Below are positions 49,314 through 60,673 of a DNA stretch of 64,000 nt, piece by piece; position 1 is the first letter of the stretch, and each line of letters starts with the position of its first letter. A program made the translations under genes and the position numbers. Location: positions 76,999,897-77,063,896 of the forward strand of contig JAMXBB010000011.1 in assembly GCA_024138015.1 (NCBI GenBank), read 5' to 3'. The stretch is from Lumnitzera littorea (taxonomy: Eukaryota; Streptophyta; Magnoliopsida; Myrtales; Combretaceae). Under the pieces are notes generated by a model. The model saw only the letters and a list, made by a program, of their open reading frames with translations, did no database searches and was not told the DNA's origin.

Positions 49314-50460
49314 ACAACTGTGTTCCCAATTATACCGGCTACATTTTGAATTAATTAAAAAAAAAAAACTAAAAGCTTGTCAAGGTTAATCGAAAAATTA
49401 GTTCACATCTTAAAAAACCACCTCCTCATCAAAAGAGTTGAAATATTATGTTAGGAACTCAAGAGTAGGGTTGAAATATTATGATTGGATGCCTTTTTCT
49501 TCCTTTATTTTTTTGTAAGAATAGGGTGAACCAATCAGATGGTTTAAGGAGAACTAACCAAACAGTTGCCGACAAAAATTGGATTTTTGAATCAATGGTT
49601 GGAACTGTGCCCACGGTTTAAGGAAACTATTTGGATGGTCTGATGAGGTATTCTATGGTCAAAATCCTTGATGCAACTGTGCCTACAGTTGGGGTGAACC
49701 GTCCTGATAGTTCTATACAGAATGTCAAAACTAAAGGGTATCTATTGAGACTGTCTAGATGGTTTAAGTGTAATTGTCCAAACGGTCCAAGCAAACATTC
49801 TGAAGTTAGAAGACCTAATGCAACTGTACACAAGGTTAACACCATTGTTTCATTGGTTGACTGTATTCCACAATAGCTTACTCGAGAAGAAGATTAGCTC
49901 ATGAATTCTTGATGATTATTATAGGGTTGACATTTAAGCTAGTTAGTTAATCAATAAAATACCTAAAGAAAACATCAAGTTGATTTCCTTATACAATGAT
50001 CGATTAAGGTTTCTTCATAATTTTCATTTTCCAACAAAACCTGCATACATTGCCATCAGTATTGACATCTTCAAAACAAAATAGAATAGTGAATGAGGAA
50101 GCATCCATTCCACAACCAACAGAAAATTCTGTTACGCTTAAAAATTGCAAGGCACCAATATACATTTACAAGGTTAGTGTAAGCTATTGTCTCTAAGGGA
50201 AAATCCATCTCATAACATCTTCAATAGCTGCATAGAAACTTATTTGAATGATTTTAAGATGCTAAAACAATTATCCATGATTTGTATGACATAGGATTCA
50301 AGACATATGAAAATTGAAGGGAATAAAAGAGAGGTTGTGCTGAATGTTTCCATTAATCCCATGATTAGTAGCTTGTTTTAACAATGCAGAAAGTATCATT
50401 ATACTGATTCATTGACACTACTGCAACATACATATAATAACAAGTCAATAACATCTATGT

Positions 50461-50568
50461 ACATTAATATAGAGGAATGGTCTATGCTTTAAGTCAGAAG
50501 CAATACATATATTTACATTAATATAGAGGCATTTTCTATGCTTTAAGTCAAAAGCAGTACAACAATGT
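50461..50568. repeat. 54-bp tandem duplication
   Basis: Two units beginning acattaatatagagg (50461 and 50515) and containing tctatgctttaagtca. Inside the Harbinger element, just left of the Myb-like gene. Confidence 0.85.
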
Positions 50569-50799
50569 GTTCTCACGAAGTATCCCATTGAACAACCACA
50601 AGCTCCAATTGCTTTTGTCTACATTAGTGGTTACATTCATGGACCTTCATACAATCTTACTGAGTTTAAAACATAACAATTACTTCCAAAAGACACAAAA
50701 AGATCCTTATGTCATCATTGAGGATAAGAAGTCAACATATTCATCAACACTAAACAAAAAAAGACGATCCACTAGACATCATCACCAACAAAGCTTATT

Positions 50800-51960
50800 C
50801 CTAATTTGTTGCACGATGTACAACCATCCGGACATAGTTCAATCGCTCCTCAGGTGGCAGGTCCTATAGTACAACAACCTTATATGGCTTTTCGAGGAGT
50901 TTATCCAATGCATCTAAGATCTCTACTTGTGTCAAGCCTTCAATGCCACCAAGAAAGTTTCTCAATTGCACCATGTTCTTTGTTGTCTTGTTTGTTGCTA
51001 AAGTTTGCACCAATTCATGAATAGAACTCTTCATTTCCTTCTTTCCCTCCTTTAATCTCGTAACCACGTTAGCCATTCCTTCCTCCGAACACACAACCCT
51101 CTTTCTCTTCAAACTAAGCCGCATTGTGCTGTAGCAAAGAGATGGCTCCACAGCTTCCTCTTTTAGTGGTGTATCATCTTCAATGTCTTATATCTCTACC
51201 TACTCAATTTCTATCTCCTCAATCACATCCTCTACTATTTAAGCATCAAGGGCCTGTGGCACAATCTTTCCCATATATCGTAGATAACTCAAATAAGTAC
51301 GGGAAACTCCTACTCATAAATGTGGATGCTGTAGGGTGGCTCTAAAAAAAAAAAAGAGAAATAGGTGACACAGCAGACCATAATTAAAACCACTCATTAA
51401 TATCAATAAGTATAGTGATATGTATGTAGATGGTCTAAACAAACGGTAATTGGCATGTCACGTGAGTATTAGTATTGATAGGATTAGAATGCCTAAGGTT
51501 TAGCTAGACAAAAAAACCAACATCACAAGGACATCCTTCTGAATCAAATAAACACACACATTACAATTTGATGACAAAAGAAAGCATACCTCTAGATGTG
51601 CATCCCCTACATGTTTCTTGGCTGTAACCATTTTGCTATTGTCGTCTCGTGCAAACTTACTAGTAGATCTCCCATATACCATGTCGTATACAACACTCTA
51701 GACCTTTTTCAAAGCTTTGATCTGTGACTCTATGTTAAGCTTGGCCTTTAACCCACTATTGGGTAAGCTAACACTTATCCTACACTCTGACTCTTATAAG
51801 TACCCTGACTTGAAGCCCTAATCAGCGTTGTGTGTCCTACTATTATATAGATCCACCATAGCTGCCACTAAAGCTTGTTTTTCCTTAACGGTCCACTTTT
51901 GCTTAGGTTGTTTGTTGGCCTTTGTATGAAGTTATGTTAATTGCACTTCCTCCATCTATG
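50800..51960 (-). pseudogene. Harbinger Myb/SANT-like protein gene (damaged)
   Basis: Partner gene of PIF/Harbinger elements, which helps the transposase reach the nucleus and bind DNA. Reading leftwards: KWTVKEKQALVAAMVDLYN, GFKSGYL, LPNSGLKAKLNIESQIKALKKV and VVYDMVYG (about 51920-51660) form the Myb/SANT-like domain; then KMVTAKKHVGDAHLE (about 51630-51590). After a probable intron, 51151-50864 carries MANVVTRLKEGKKEMKSSIHELVQTL and LEGLTQ-like C-terminal helices (GIEGLTQVEILDALDKLLEKPYKVVVL), then a stop followed in frame by DLPPEERLNYVR. In-frame stops also occur in the first domain, so it is probably inactive. Confidence 0.75.
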
Positions 51961-52299
51961 TTTTCCAAGACTGAACAATAGTGAAACAAAAAACAAGCAA
52001 TGTACGAAGGAACTAATGTTGTAACTATAAGGTAAAATATATAGTACCTTGTAGAACAAAAGTATATGAGCTACCATGAATTCATTGGCTACAATCATAG
52101 TACATAATGCATTAATTCACATATGCAGGATAGGCAATACAATCCAGGTCTTGGAAGATAATAACACTACTACAAAATTTGAAGTTACAATAATAAAAGG
52201 AACTTAAGAGCCAGCGTACAATTGTTATGAAAATAAAAAGTTACATATCTTGATCTCCCGTGGCTACCATCACAATAATTTCATTTCATAAACTGACAT

Positions 52300-53720
52300 C
52301 CTAAAGGTAATTGCTTCTATTTCTAGTTGCTCTCCACTCATTGAACATATCATTAGTTAATTGTGACCTCTATATGGACCATGCATCATTGTTCCCTAAC
52401 GTCATGATTAAATCATCACCCGTGTTTGCATTTTCTATCCTCTGTATCAACCACTTCCTCTTCAAGGGGATCCTAGGCATTTCTACTCTTATGAAGTTAT
52501 GAAGCGAACAACATGCCAGGATGATACAGTTGTGGATCCTTACTGGATAAAATGATGGACTTCTTAGAATACTCCACCTCATCTTGAGAAGTCCAAAGCA
52601 CTTTTCTATTACATTGCATGCAGAAGCATGTCTTAAATTAAATGATTCTTTGGAGGTTCTTGGCCAATGACCATGACTTTGACGCCATTCACTTAGATGA
52701 TACTACTGACCTCTAAAGGGTGCGAAGAAGTCCTCACAATTCAAATAACCACTATCTATTAGGTAGTAGCATCCTATTTAAAGGATGGAATTATGGTTAG
52801 ATTGTTAGAAACATTTTCTAATGAAAGAAGTACAAAGTTAGATAAATCAAGAAATATTACCCTAAAGAACTTGAAGGGCATTCTATCAAGTTATTGCATC
52901 CCAAAGAACCCTACTATCCATTGCAGATCCCTCCCATCTCGGTAGAACATACACAAATTACATGCTTGGGGTGCAAAAACCTAGCATGTTGGTAGCAATG
53001 TCATTCTTTCAGGTTCTATATCTTACTTTGTCATTCATGGGCAGTTTAATAGGGATGTGTGTCTCGTCTAGAGTGTCTAAGCAGTTCTACATAAGAAGCA
53101 AACCGTTAATGTCTTGTATGGTCCAAGTTACATATGAACAATAAGAAGGTTGATGGCATACCTTAAAACACCTCCAATGAGCATTTGAACATGTATCAAA
53201 AATCGATTCAAGCTTTTTGAGCAATCGACCATTGAGATGAAGAGTTGCATTCAAAACGTATGGAAATATCGGCTAACTATTGAACTGGAATGCTTGAAAT
53301 TATGTTTTATGACTCTATTCTTTGCATGATGAGCAAGTATGTGCAAGACCATAGCTACTTGCTCATCAACAAGCAAATGCCTCCTATTTTTTAACTATCT
53401 TATAGCCTCTAACATCTCACATGGTTATAAGAATGAACAACTATCTAGTCGTAGTTACTTGGTACATGTCATGTCATCACCATAGACTAACCTCTTAATG
53501 TATTTACGATGCTGATAGAAATTCAATTGGTATGACCGAACATGGGGACAGTAGGAATGTAATGACCAAGCACACAAATGGAACATTATACGGTATGTAA
53601 CTTCACAATACTCTAACCATAAAGCTAGGACAAAGCATGCAATTTTTTCCCTCCTTTGTAGTTCAATGCTATGCAAAGTCAACTCATCATCTACTGTAAT
53701 ACATCTCATACATATCAATT
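52300..53720 (-). pseudogene. PIF/Harbinger DDE transposase (damaged)
   Basis: DDE_Tnp_4-type nuclease that cuts and moves the element. Reading leftwards: YIKRLVYGDDMTC (about 53500), LVDEQVAMVLHILAHHAKNRVIKHNF, SRYFHTVLNATLHLNGRLLKKLESIFDTCSNAHWRCFK, a likely intron of about 75 bp (gtatgcc...tatgtag, near 53090-53165), NCLDTLDETHIPIKLP (first Asp), MLGFCTPSM and YVLPRWEGSAMDSRVLWDAIT, YYLIDSGYLNCEDFFAPFRGQ (second Asp), NVIEKCFGLLKMRWSILRSPSFYP (Glu) and CCSLHNFIRVEMP. All three catalytic residues are visible. Stops near 53450 and 52365 and a few others make it a probable pseudogene, though splicing could bypass some. It ends NEWRATRNRSNYL. Confidence 0.85.
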
Positions 53721-55746
53721 ATGAGCAAGGATAAAAAGAGAAATTCAAAAGATACGCAACTACATACTTCTACCATACTTAGTTCTTACCTCAATCAAAT
53801 ATGTTCAACCCCTTCTTCTTATAGTAATTAATAAGTACTCCTCATGAGTTTGTTGTAAGGAGGTTTTCCATTTGATAACAAAATATAATTTCATATAAAT
53901 TTCCTATTTAACATTTCAAGATTTTTACTTATCAGCATTGATGGACTAAATTTGTCTTTTTAAATGAAATATGTAGTATTTATTCCTCTTCTAAAATGAT
54001 ATAACATGGTGAAACCTCAAGCTACCATGTAATAAGACGTTCAACAACATTGTAACACAAGATAACCATATTCAAGAAAAATACAACAAACGGGGAATCT
54101 GGATATTAGAAGACCAGCACTACTAAAATGAGATGTAACATCAATAGTAAAATGAAGTCCATTGTAAAGGATTCAAATGCTAGATTAACAACAAGTACTT
54201 AGCAAGAATGACCATTTGTTTTTTCCTTCTTTAGATATTGACAACTAAGTAAAAGCTAGAGAAAGTTAATAATTTAGAAAGTCAAGAGACATGTTAATAG
54301 ATAATTGAAAGCTCAAAGGCATTGAAGAGTATGAACCAGGCCATACATAATCTTTTTCCCCTCCACTTCTTTATTTTGATCAATAGGTTAATAGCTTTCA
54401 TTCAACTAATCTTAACCAGTTCTCCATGATGCCACAGTAAAAGAAACGAAATATATATCAAAAGTGGCACATAATTATAGGAGTATCTTCGGCTTTAAAC
54501 TAAGCAATGCCTCTCAAATTCCATCCTCTTATCAAAGTAAAGGTTAAAGTCTAGCAAAACTAAGAGAAATTTTACTTGCCTATCCTCTCAATGAAGAATT
54601 GATTGAGTAACTAATGTAATACAGATTTTGTGGTCATCAATAGTTGCAATCAATTTTTCCTAAACAAAATTTGGATATCAAGCCAAAACTATTTAGGTCC
54701 CTTAACTCCATAACAAGAAAGGGGGCTTATAAACACCATGCTTAAAGCATCTGTTTCAAGCACAAAGCAGAACACAAATGCAGGCATGACCTAAAGTTTA
54801 TAGATTCATTAAGCTTTTCAAATCAACAAACTACGATCAATCCTTTCCAAGTTTTAAACAAATTAGTAAGCAATGCAAAGATTTATCCACATCGAAAACA
54901 AAGTGCAATATGGCAATGCAAATCACCAACACAACTTCCAATTATGTCCTGAAAAGGTACAGCAATTTACTAGCATCAAATATCAAACTACTATGGACCA
55001 TAAAATAATATCTAAGTGGCATATCTAAGAATTCTATTGTAGCAAAGAAAAGCTAAAATTTTCTAGGTTTTCAACACAACAATGAAATTTAAAACATCTT
55101 CCTCTACCAAAAAACAAAAACAAAAATTAAAATTAACAAAAAAGAGACTGCATGATAGAAAATTTAACTCCAAAATAGCATCATAATGATAGTGCATTAA
55201 TCAAGTTAAGGTTGATCAGGCCACTGTTAACCCATGAGTGCTCTAAAAAACACATCATAATCATTTACTTTTCCTTCATGAGTCCTTGATTGTACAGGAG
55301 AGTGACTATAGATTTAACCTACAACTATGTGTGTTGCACCCAACATCAAGTTGGAATGGCCAATGAGAAGAGGACGACGATCTTCCCACCTTTACAGATG
55401 GGTGATCGAAGTGGTGGATTAGGGTTTTTCTCAAGTGGAGTTCAATATCGATGGATGAACAGTTAAGAGTAAAGAGTATTGAAAGTAGTTTGATGAATAT
55501 GTGTGAGGGTGGAAATTGTCAATATTGATTTTTAACGAAGGTCATATAGGGATTAAAGCAAGGAGAAAGAGGGAGAATGATGATTCATTGGGCTGCAAAG
55601 GAGAAATGTGGTTCCCTGATTTGAAGGAAATGAGATTCGATGGAATTCATATTTCTGATGACCGAATGCAAGTGAACATGGGTATACGAAGCTGCTTAGA
55701 GAATTGGGTTAGAATGGAACTCACATTATCGGAACTAAATGAGGCA
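53721..55746. other. Upstream part of the Harbinger element
   Basis: Non-coding, rich in short A tracts. The terminal inverted repeat ends it at 55746. The open frame 55516-55809 crosses the element boundary and is therefore not a real gene. Confidence 0.6.
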
Positions 55747-55749
55747 TTA

Positions 55750-56615
55750 TTCTCTATGACTCCTTCAGCTCATCTACAAGTTGAAAGAATATTTGTTTTG
55801 TATCCCTAAACCATAGGTTAAAGAAGATTACCACCACTAGTACGATATTGGAAGAGTTTGAGTCTTTTATCATAAGTAGCTAATACTAACTTGAACTATG
55901 CTATGTACCTTATTATTGATTTTTTAATACAAATAAGAAGTTTTGTCATTGAAGTTTTGCTTTTGTAATGACAATGAGCTTTAATTTATGCAAGAATGTA
56001 TATTATTGGTTTGTTTAAAGTGTTTATTGGTACTCTCTAAAGAGGACCCCCTAAGGAAAAGTGAGATCTTTCCTAAACCCAACTTAATGCAAAACATTCC
56101 TTAAAGATTGGTGTATTATTTAATTGACCTACTTAGTGAATATCTTTCACTAGTCGAGAAAAGATTTATTGAATATTATACACTTAAAAACAAAATTCTT
56201 TAAGTTGTTTCATGTTTTCTCCTTTTATTAATGTGTAATGGTAAGGATTTGCTATTATTTGTTATCGGGGTTTTAACGAAGGGGTTCAAAACTATCAAAA
56301 CAATTAATTTTCACTCAATATTTACAAAAGACAGGTCATGTGATTTCCAAGTCAATGATTTGAAAGAAGTTAATAATATTCTAGAGTTTAGAAATGAGCC
56401 AAAATGGCCCTAAAAAATAAAAGAAAGCTTATGTTAAATCGGGACTAGAAACAAAATAATGTTAAATACTTTTTAGTGATGATGTCGCCATGATAATTCT
56501 TACAAACCTTAATGATTTAGTTAGATTTTAACATAGTATGGCCTTGATGATTTTTCATAAGTGAGTCGTGGGAGAAGTTATGAAATTTCTAGGGGTGAAA
56601 TATGTGGCATGACTA
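55750..56615. other. Intergenic sequence homologous to about 3571-4372
   Basis: Right part of the duplicated flank, ending at the hAT target duplication. About 70 bp near 56335-56400 is missing in block A. No gene recognised. Confidence 0.6.
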
Positions 56616-56623
56616 GGAGTAAG

Positions 56624-59600
56624 TAGACCTGGGGGCAAGTCAAACCCGGCTCAAAACCAACCCAGTCAAGTTCGGTTAAACTTGGCCCATCAGTTCAACG
56701 ACTCGTGATTCGTCCTTTATTTTATCTTTTAAATTTCTCCTTTCCTAAGCTGTTTTATTTTTCTCTTTCCCTAAACAACAATTTTACATGCTAACACATA
56801 TGAATTTAAAATTTGGAAAAAATTTAAATTTTGTAGGAAACATTTGTACAATATTCCATTACGTAATGGTGTTATATCATACATTAAAAAATTGCATTGT
56901 ATATAAGATGTAATGAGGATGTACCTGTTATATTTCAAACAACTTCAAAATTAAATTTTTTTTTGTCGCGCTACATTAGCAGTTGCCTACATATCCAATA
57001 TACGGAATCAAACCATTGTAGTTCCCAAATATTTTTTAATTTAAAAAAAAAAAAACCTTTAATGCATTGGTCAGTTTTTATATTTGAAAATTACTATTAT
57101 GTTTATGTGATTAGCCATTTTAATTTTTTTAGAAAAAAAAAAAGTCCTACAGTACAAACTAATTTTTATTCCAATACTTTCAATTTCCAAAATATAACCT
57201 ATATTGTTAACTCCTAGATTTAAAAAAATTCCAATTAGGTTTTTTTTTTCAAAAAGAAAAAAATTATCTAGTCTAAGTGTCTAATATGTAAAATAGAAAT
57301 GAGAAAAATTGCAAGTGCTAATCACTATCACCTTGGGGGTTGCTTTGTTTTGGAGTGGATTTGTGACTTCCTCTTGAGGAGTTGAAGTTGCTCAAGTATT
57401 AGTCTTCCTCCGTAGAAGTCCCCATAGGCTCTTGTTCTCTATTGGCTGCTTTCCACTAATCTTTGTTGTAGGTTATAGCTTCCACATTGACAGGGCTTAG
57501 TGAGACACAACAGTCATCGAAGATGAGCCAGCAATACTAAATGCCTATTCTACTACCATTGTTGAGGTTGGAGTGATGAAAGCATGTCAAGCTATGCAAG
57601 AGAGGATTGGATATGTTTTTCTGTGTAATTTCCACCACTCAAGAATGTCAAAGCGTAGATACCAATATTGTTAAGAAACTCACAATCGATATTGAGATGG
57701 TGTTGTAGCTCTGTCTATTGTCCTCTAAACCTATGGTGCTTTGACTTTCGTACTAACAGCTTCTCCCCCACAAAGGAGTAGTTACTTGTTGTTGGGAGAG
57801 GTAGTGGAGTGACCATAGCTTGCCCACCATATGTATAGAAGAAATGCTGGAACAACTTGTTCATTTCGTCCATCATTCAACGAAGCTCATTCATTGCACT
57901 TACAGCATCTACATCTTGCATATCAGAGGAGTTATAAATAATCCAATGGTACATATTTAGATAGTTTTAAAGAACTTCTATTCTACATCGAGGGCCTAAA
58001 ATAGTAGCAATAAAGTAGATGGAGGGAATTTCTCTATAATATTGTAACCACTTCTACGCCATCTCAACCATAGACATTTACAATATTGGGTCCTAATGCG
58101 CATTAAGCAAAGCTGCAATTATGTTAATGGCCTTCATTATAAAATAGTACACGTTGGGTATGTACACTTGGGAAAAAGTGTTAGTAGCATCGTGGAAAAC
58201 TTTCGATACTTCTAGTAACTCATCACAAACATCCCAATCTCTTTTATAGATTTCAGTTTCTTAAATATGATGCATGCAAAACCTACATAGCCGTTCTCCA
58301 TAGGCATCTGTACTTTGCAACATATCATACATTGAATTCTAGCGATGTTTTACATCTTTTTGAATTTTTTATACCTTTTACCATTTTCTATGCAAAAGTC
58401 CCTCCACATTCTATGTAAAGAGGGTTTTTCAATAATGGTTTTAATTGCATACTTTATTGGAGTCACTTAATATTCTCTAGCTTTCATGCCGTTTTTAACA
58501 CACAAATTTAAAATATGGCATGCACATCTTATGTGGAAAAATGTTCCTCCCAAATCGGGTTGGTAAAGATTTTTCAATTCACTTATAGATGTAGTGTTTG
58601 CACTAGCATTATCAAAACTGATTGAAAATATTTTACTTAGCAACTGATACCCCTCAAGAATGATAAATATTATCCTATATATCACCTGTGTTATGTGTTG
58701 TTCGTTGAAGACCCTAAGGACCAATAACCTTTTATTTAGTTGCCATTTATTATTTATCCAATGATAAGTTACTCATATGTATGAATTTTCTTGCCATCTA
58801 TCGATCTATATATCTGCACATATCGATACTTATGTATCTAAGGAGTTGAACATTGTGGCTAACTCTCTCTTACCTTTATATTACAACAATTGGTTGGCTT
58901 TATGTATTGTTTTGGTGTTGAACAAACACGCGTCTGGGTTGAATGCCTCCTATTTGTGTTAAAGACAAGACTTGCACTTACTTATGCTGAAAGAGAGATG
59001 CACATTTGCGATGTACTATACAAGTGCCATCTTCTACTTCTCCACATCGTATCAGAATAGTATGGATGATTGAGAACTGCCAAGCCATGCAATTTGTTGT
59101 TGAGATTTATCAATGTCGTGCTCCAATGGATGCTTCCGATGCAAGTATTTGGTCAGTGTCCCATAGCCACCCACCTTCTTCCATGCATAGCTTAAGGTAT
59201 AATAGTTGAATTGTGCACGAGAATTGTCTTCCCTATTTGTAATTTTAGTAAAATATTTAGTAAATATTTCTGACTTTGTGGGTTTTGAAGGCTTGCTCGG
59301 GTCACCGTATGGCAACTCCTTAATGTTGTTTCTACCTACTTCCTCACCCTCTATGGCATCACCCCATTGATACGGAGTTTGTTGCTTGAAACTGGGAGAA
59401 GCCGTTGGAGACTCTACTAAATCCTCATATTATTCACTGGTAAAGTCATGCTAAACACCATAGTCATCAACATCGACGAGTTACTCAATCTAAGGATTTT
59501 TCCCGTTTCCCCTAAAATCCTTCTTGCTAGAGGAGGACATATGGAAAAATCGATTCATTCGTATTTCTAATGTTTCATGTGCAATCTTTAACGGCAAAAC

Positions 59601-60328
59601 AAAGGAGGAACAGAGTGCTAAGTAATACACATGAACAGGTGAAAATTTGTTTTTAAGGAAAATATTTCCAGTAGAGAGTAAGGTTTTACACCAAAAAAAA
59701 AAAAAAATTGCAAATGGAAATAAAGTGTATAGCGTGGAGTATGTGCGTTTATGTAATAAAGTGTAGTGAATGGAAGTAAAATTTAGCAGATAAAACTTCA
59801 ACTATTGTGCAATTTATAGTTATGCTAAAAAATAATACAAATGGATTGATATGTGTGTAGTTTGTAGAATGATTTTTTGTGAGGTCTAGATGAGTGGTGC
59901 AATGATTTATAGTACGTGCGTTTCTTTAATAATTTGAAACCAATCTTTCAAAACTTCCGTTTTGAAATTTTTAGAACATTTATTACTTAGTAAATTTTTA
60001 AAAATCAAAACAACCATCTTCTCTTTTCTGAACGTTTATTATATTTATTGCAACGTTCCCCATAAGTGTCTACAAAACTAGCCAAGCAATAAATTATAGG
60101 GACATCTCACATTTGCCCATCCCATTTCCCACCCTCAAATCTTTTGCTTGGCATTAAATTCCTCACATCACATCATCATTAATTAGACTGGTTTTTTTCT
60201 TTTTCTTTTTTCTATAGACCTAAGTTGTCGACGCACCAGTCCAAGTAAGTCACAGCCTATTACCTGCATAGACCCGTTAGTATCTGCAAGTCCAATTACT
60301 TATCGAACCTGGCCCTTCCCCAAGTATA
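56624..60328 (-). mobile_element. hAT transposon (copy B), uninterrupted
   Basis: 3705 bp. Terminal inverted repeats TAGACCTGGGGG (left) and TATACTTGGGGA (right, reverse strand), 9 of 12 matching; 8-bp target duplications ggagtaag (56616-56623) and ggattaag (60329-60336). Orthologous in position to 4381-12110. Holds the better preserved transposase pseudogene. Confidence 0.85.
57400..59540 (-). pseudogene. hAT (RICESLEEPER-like) transposase pseudogene
   Basis: Minus-strand transposase. N-terminus at about 59540 (MSSSSKKDFRGNGK), then a BED-finger remnant near 59215-59145 (AWKKVGGYGTLTKYLHRKHP) that has lost the paired cysteines (FNYYTLS where CxxC is expected). The central core at 58724-58467 reads IFSISFDNASANTTSISELKN and FFHIRCACHILNLCVKNGM, the conserved DNASAN and RCACHILNL blocks. 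The C-terminal dimerisation domain at about 57680-57420 gives WWKLHRKTYPILSCIA and SLSPVNVEAITYNKD. Stops and frame changes throughout; inactive. Normal length for the family, about 700 codons. Confidence 0.8.
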
Positions 60329-60336
60329 GGATTAAG

Positions 60337-60673
60337 TGGATAATGCTATTATACAGGGTATCTACTTGAGCGTTACTCGATTAAGTAGGTTTTTAATGGG
60401 TAGTCCCTAGGTAGATTTTAGGTAATAATTTTCCCAAAACCTATTCCCACAAGATAGGGTTGTATGAAATCAAGATATTCAGTACCTACCTTAGAACTTA
60501 TACTTTAAAGCATACAAGGTACAAGTTACAGGATATCATGCATCCACCCTATAATAGTAATTAAATAAAATTAATAAATAAAAAATCTCACTAAAATAAA
60601 ATAAAGCTCAACCCATCGAAAACCCTAAACTAAATGCTTGTCAATCCCTTTCCCTCCATCTTTAGTCTTTAGT
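60337..60673. other. Spacer homologous to 12119-12455
   Basis: AT-rich, nothing recognised; ends with ttagt, the target duplication of the LTR that follows. Confidence 0.5.

Larger units (their letters stand above)
46003..55746 (-). mobile_element. PIF/Harbinger transposon, 9.7 kb, copy B only
   Basis: Bounded by TTA target duplications (46000-46002 and 55747-55749) and terminal inverted repeats: left CGACACATTTAGTT, right (reverse strand) TGCCTCATTTAGTT, 11 of 14 matching. Copy A has the uninterrupted site with a single TTA at 3568-3570. Inside, on the minus strand, are the two genes diagnostic of the superfamily: a DDE transposase (about 52300-53720) and a Myb/SANT-like partner (about 50800-51960). 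Both are damaged. At 9.7 kb it is larger than most relatives; several internal duplications add length. 46003-50800 otherwise has no recognisable coding region. Confidence 0.85.

Noticed and set aside
55516..55809. 97-codon plus-strand open frame
   Set aside because: It crosses the right end of the Harbinger element at 55746, which is fixed by the inverted repeat, the TTA duplication and the empty site.
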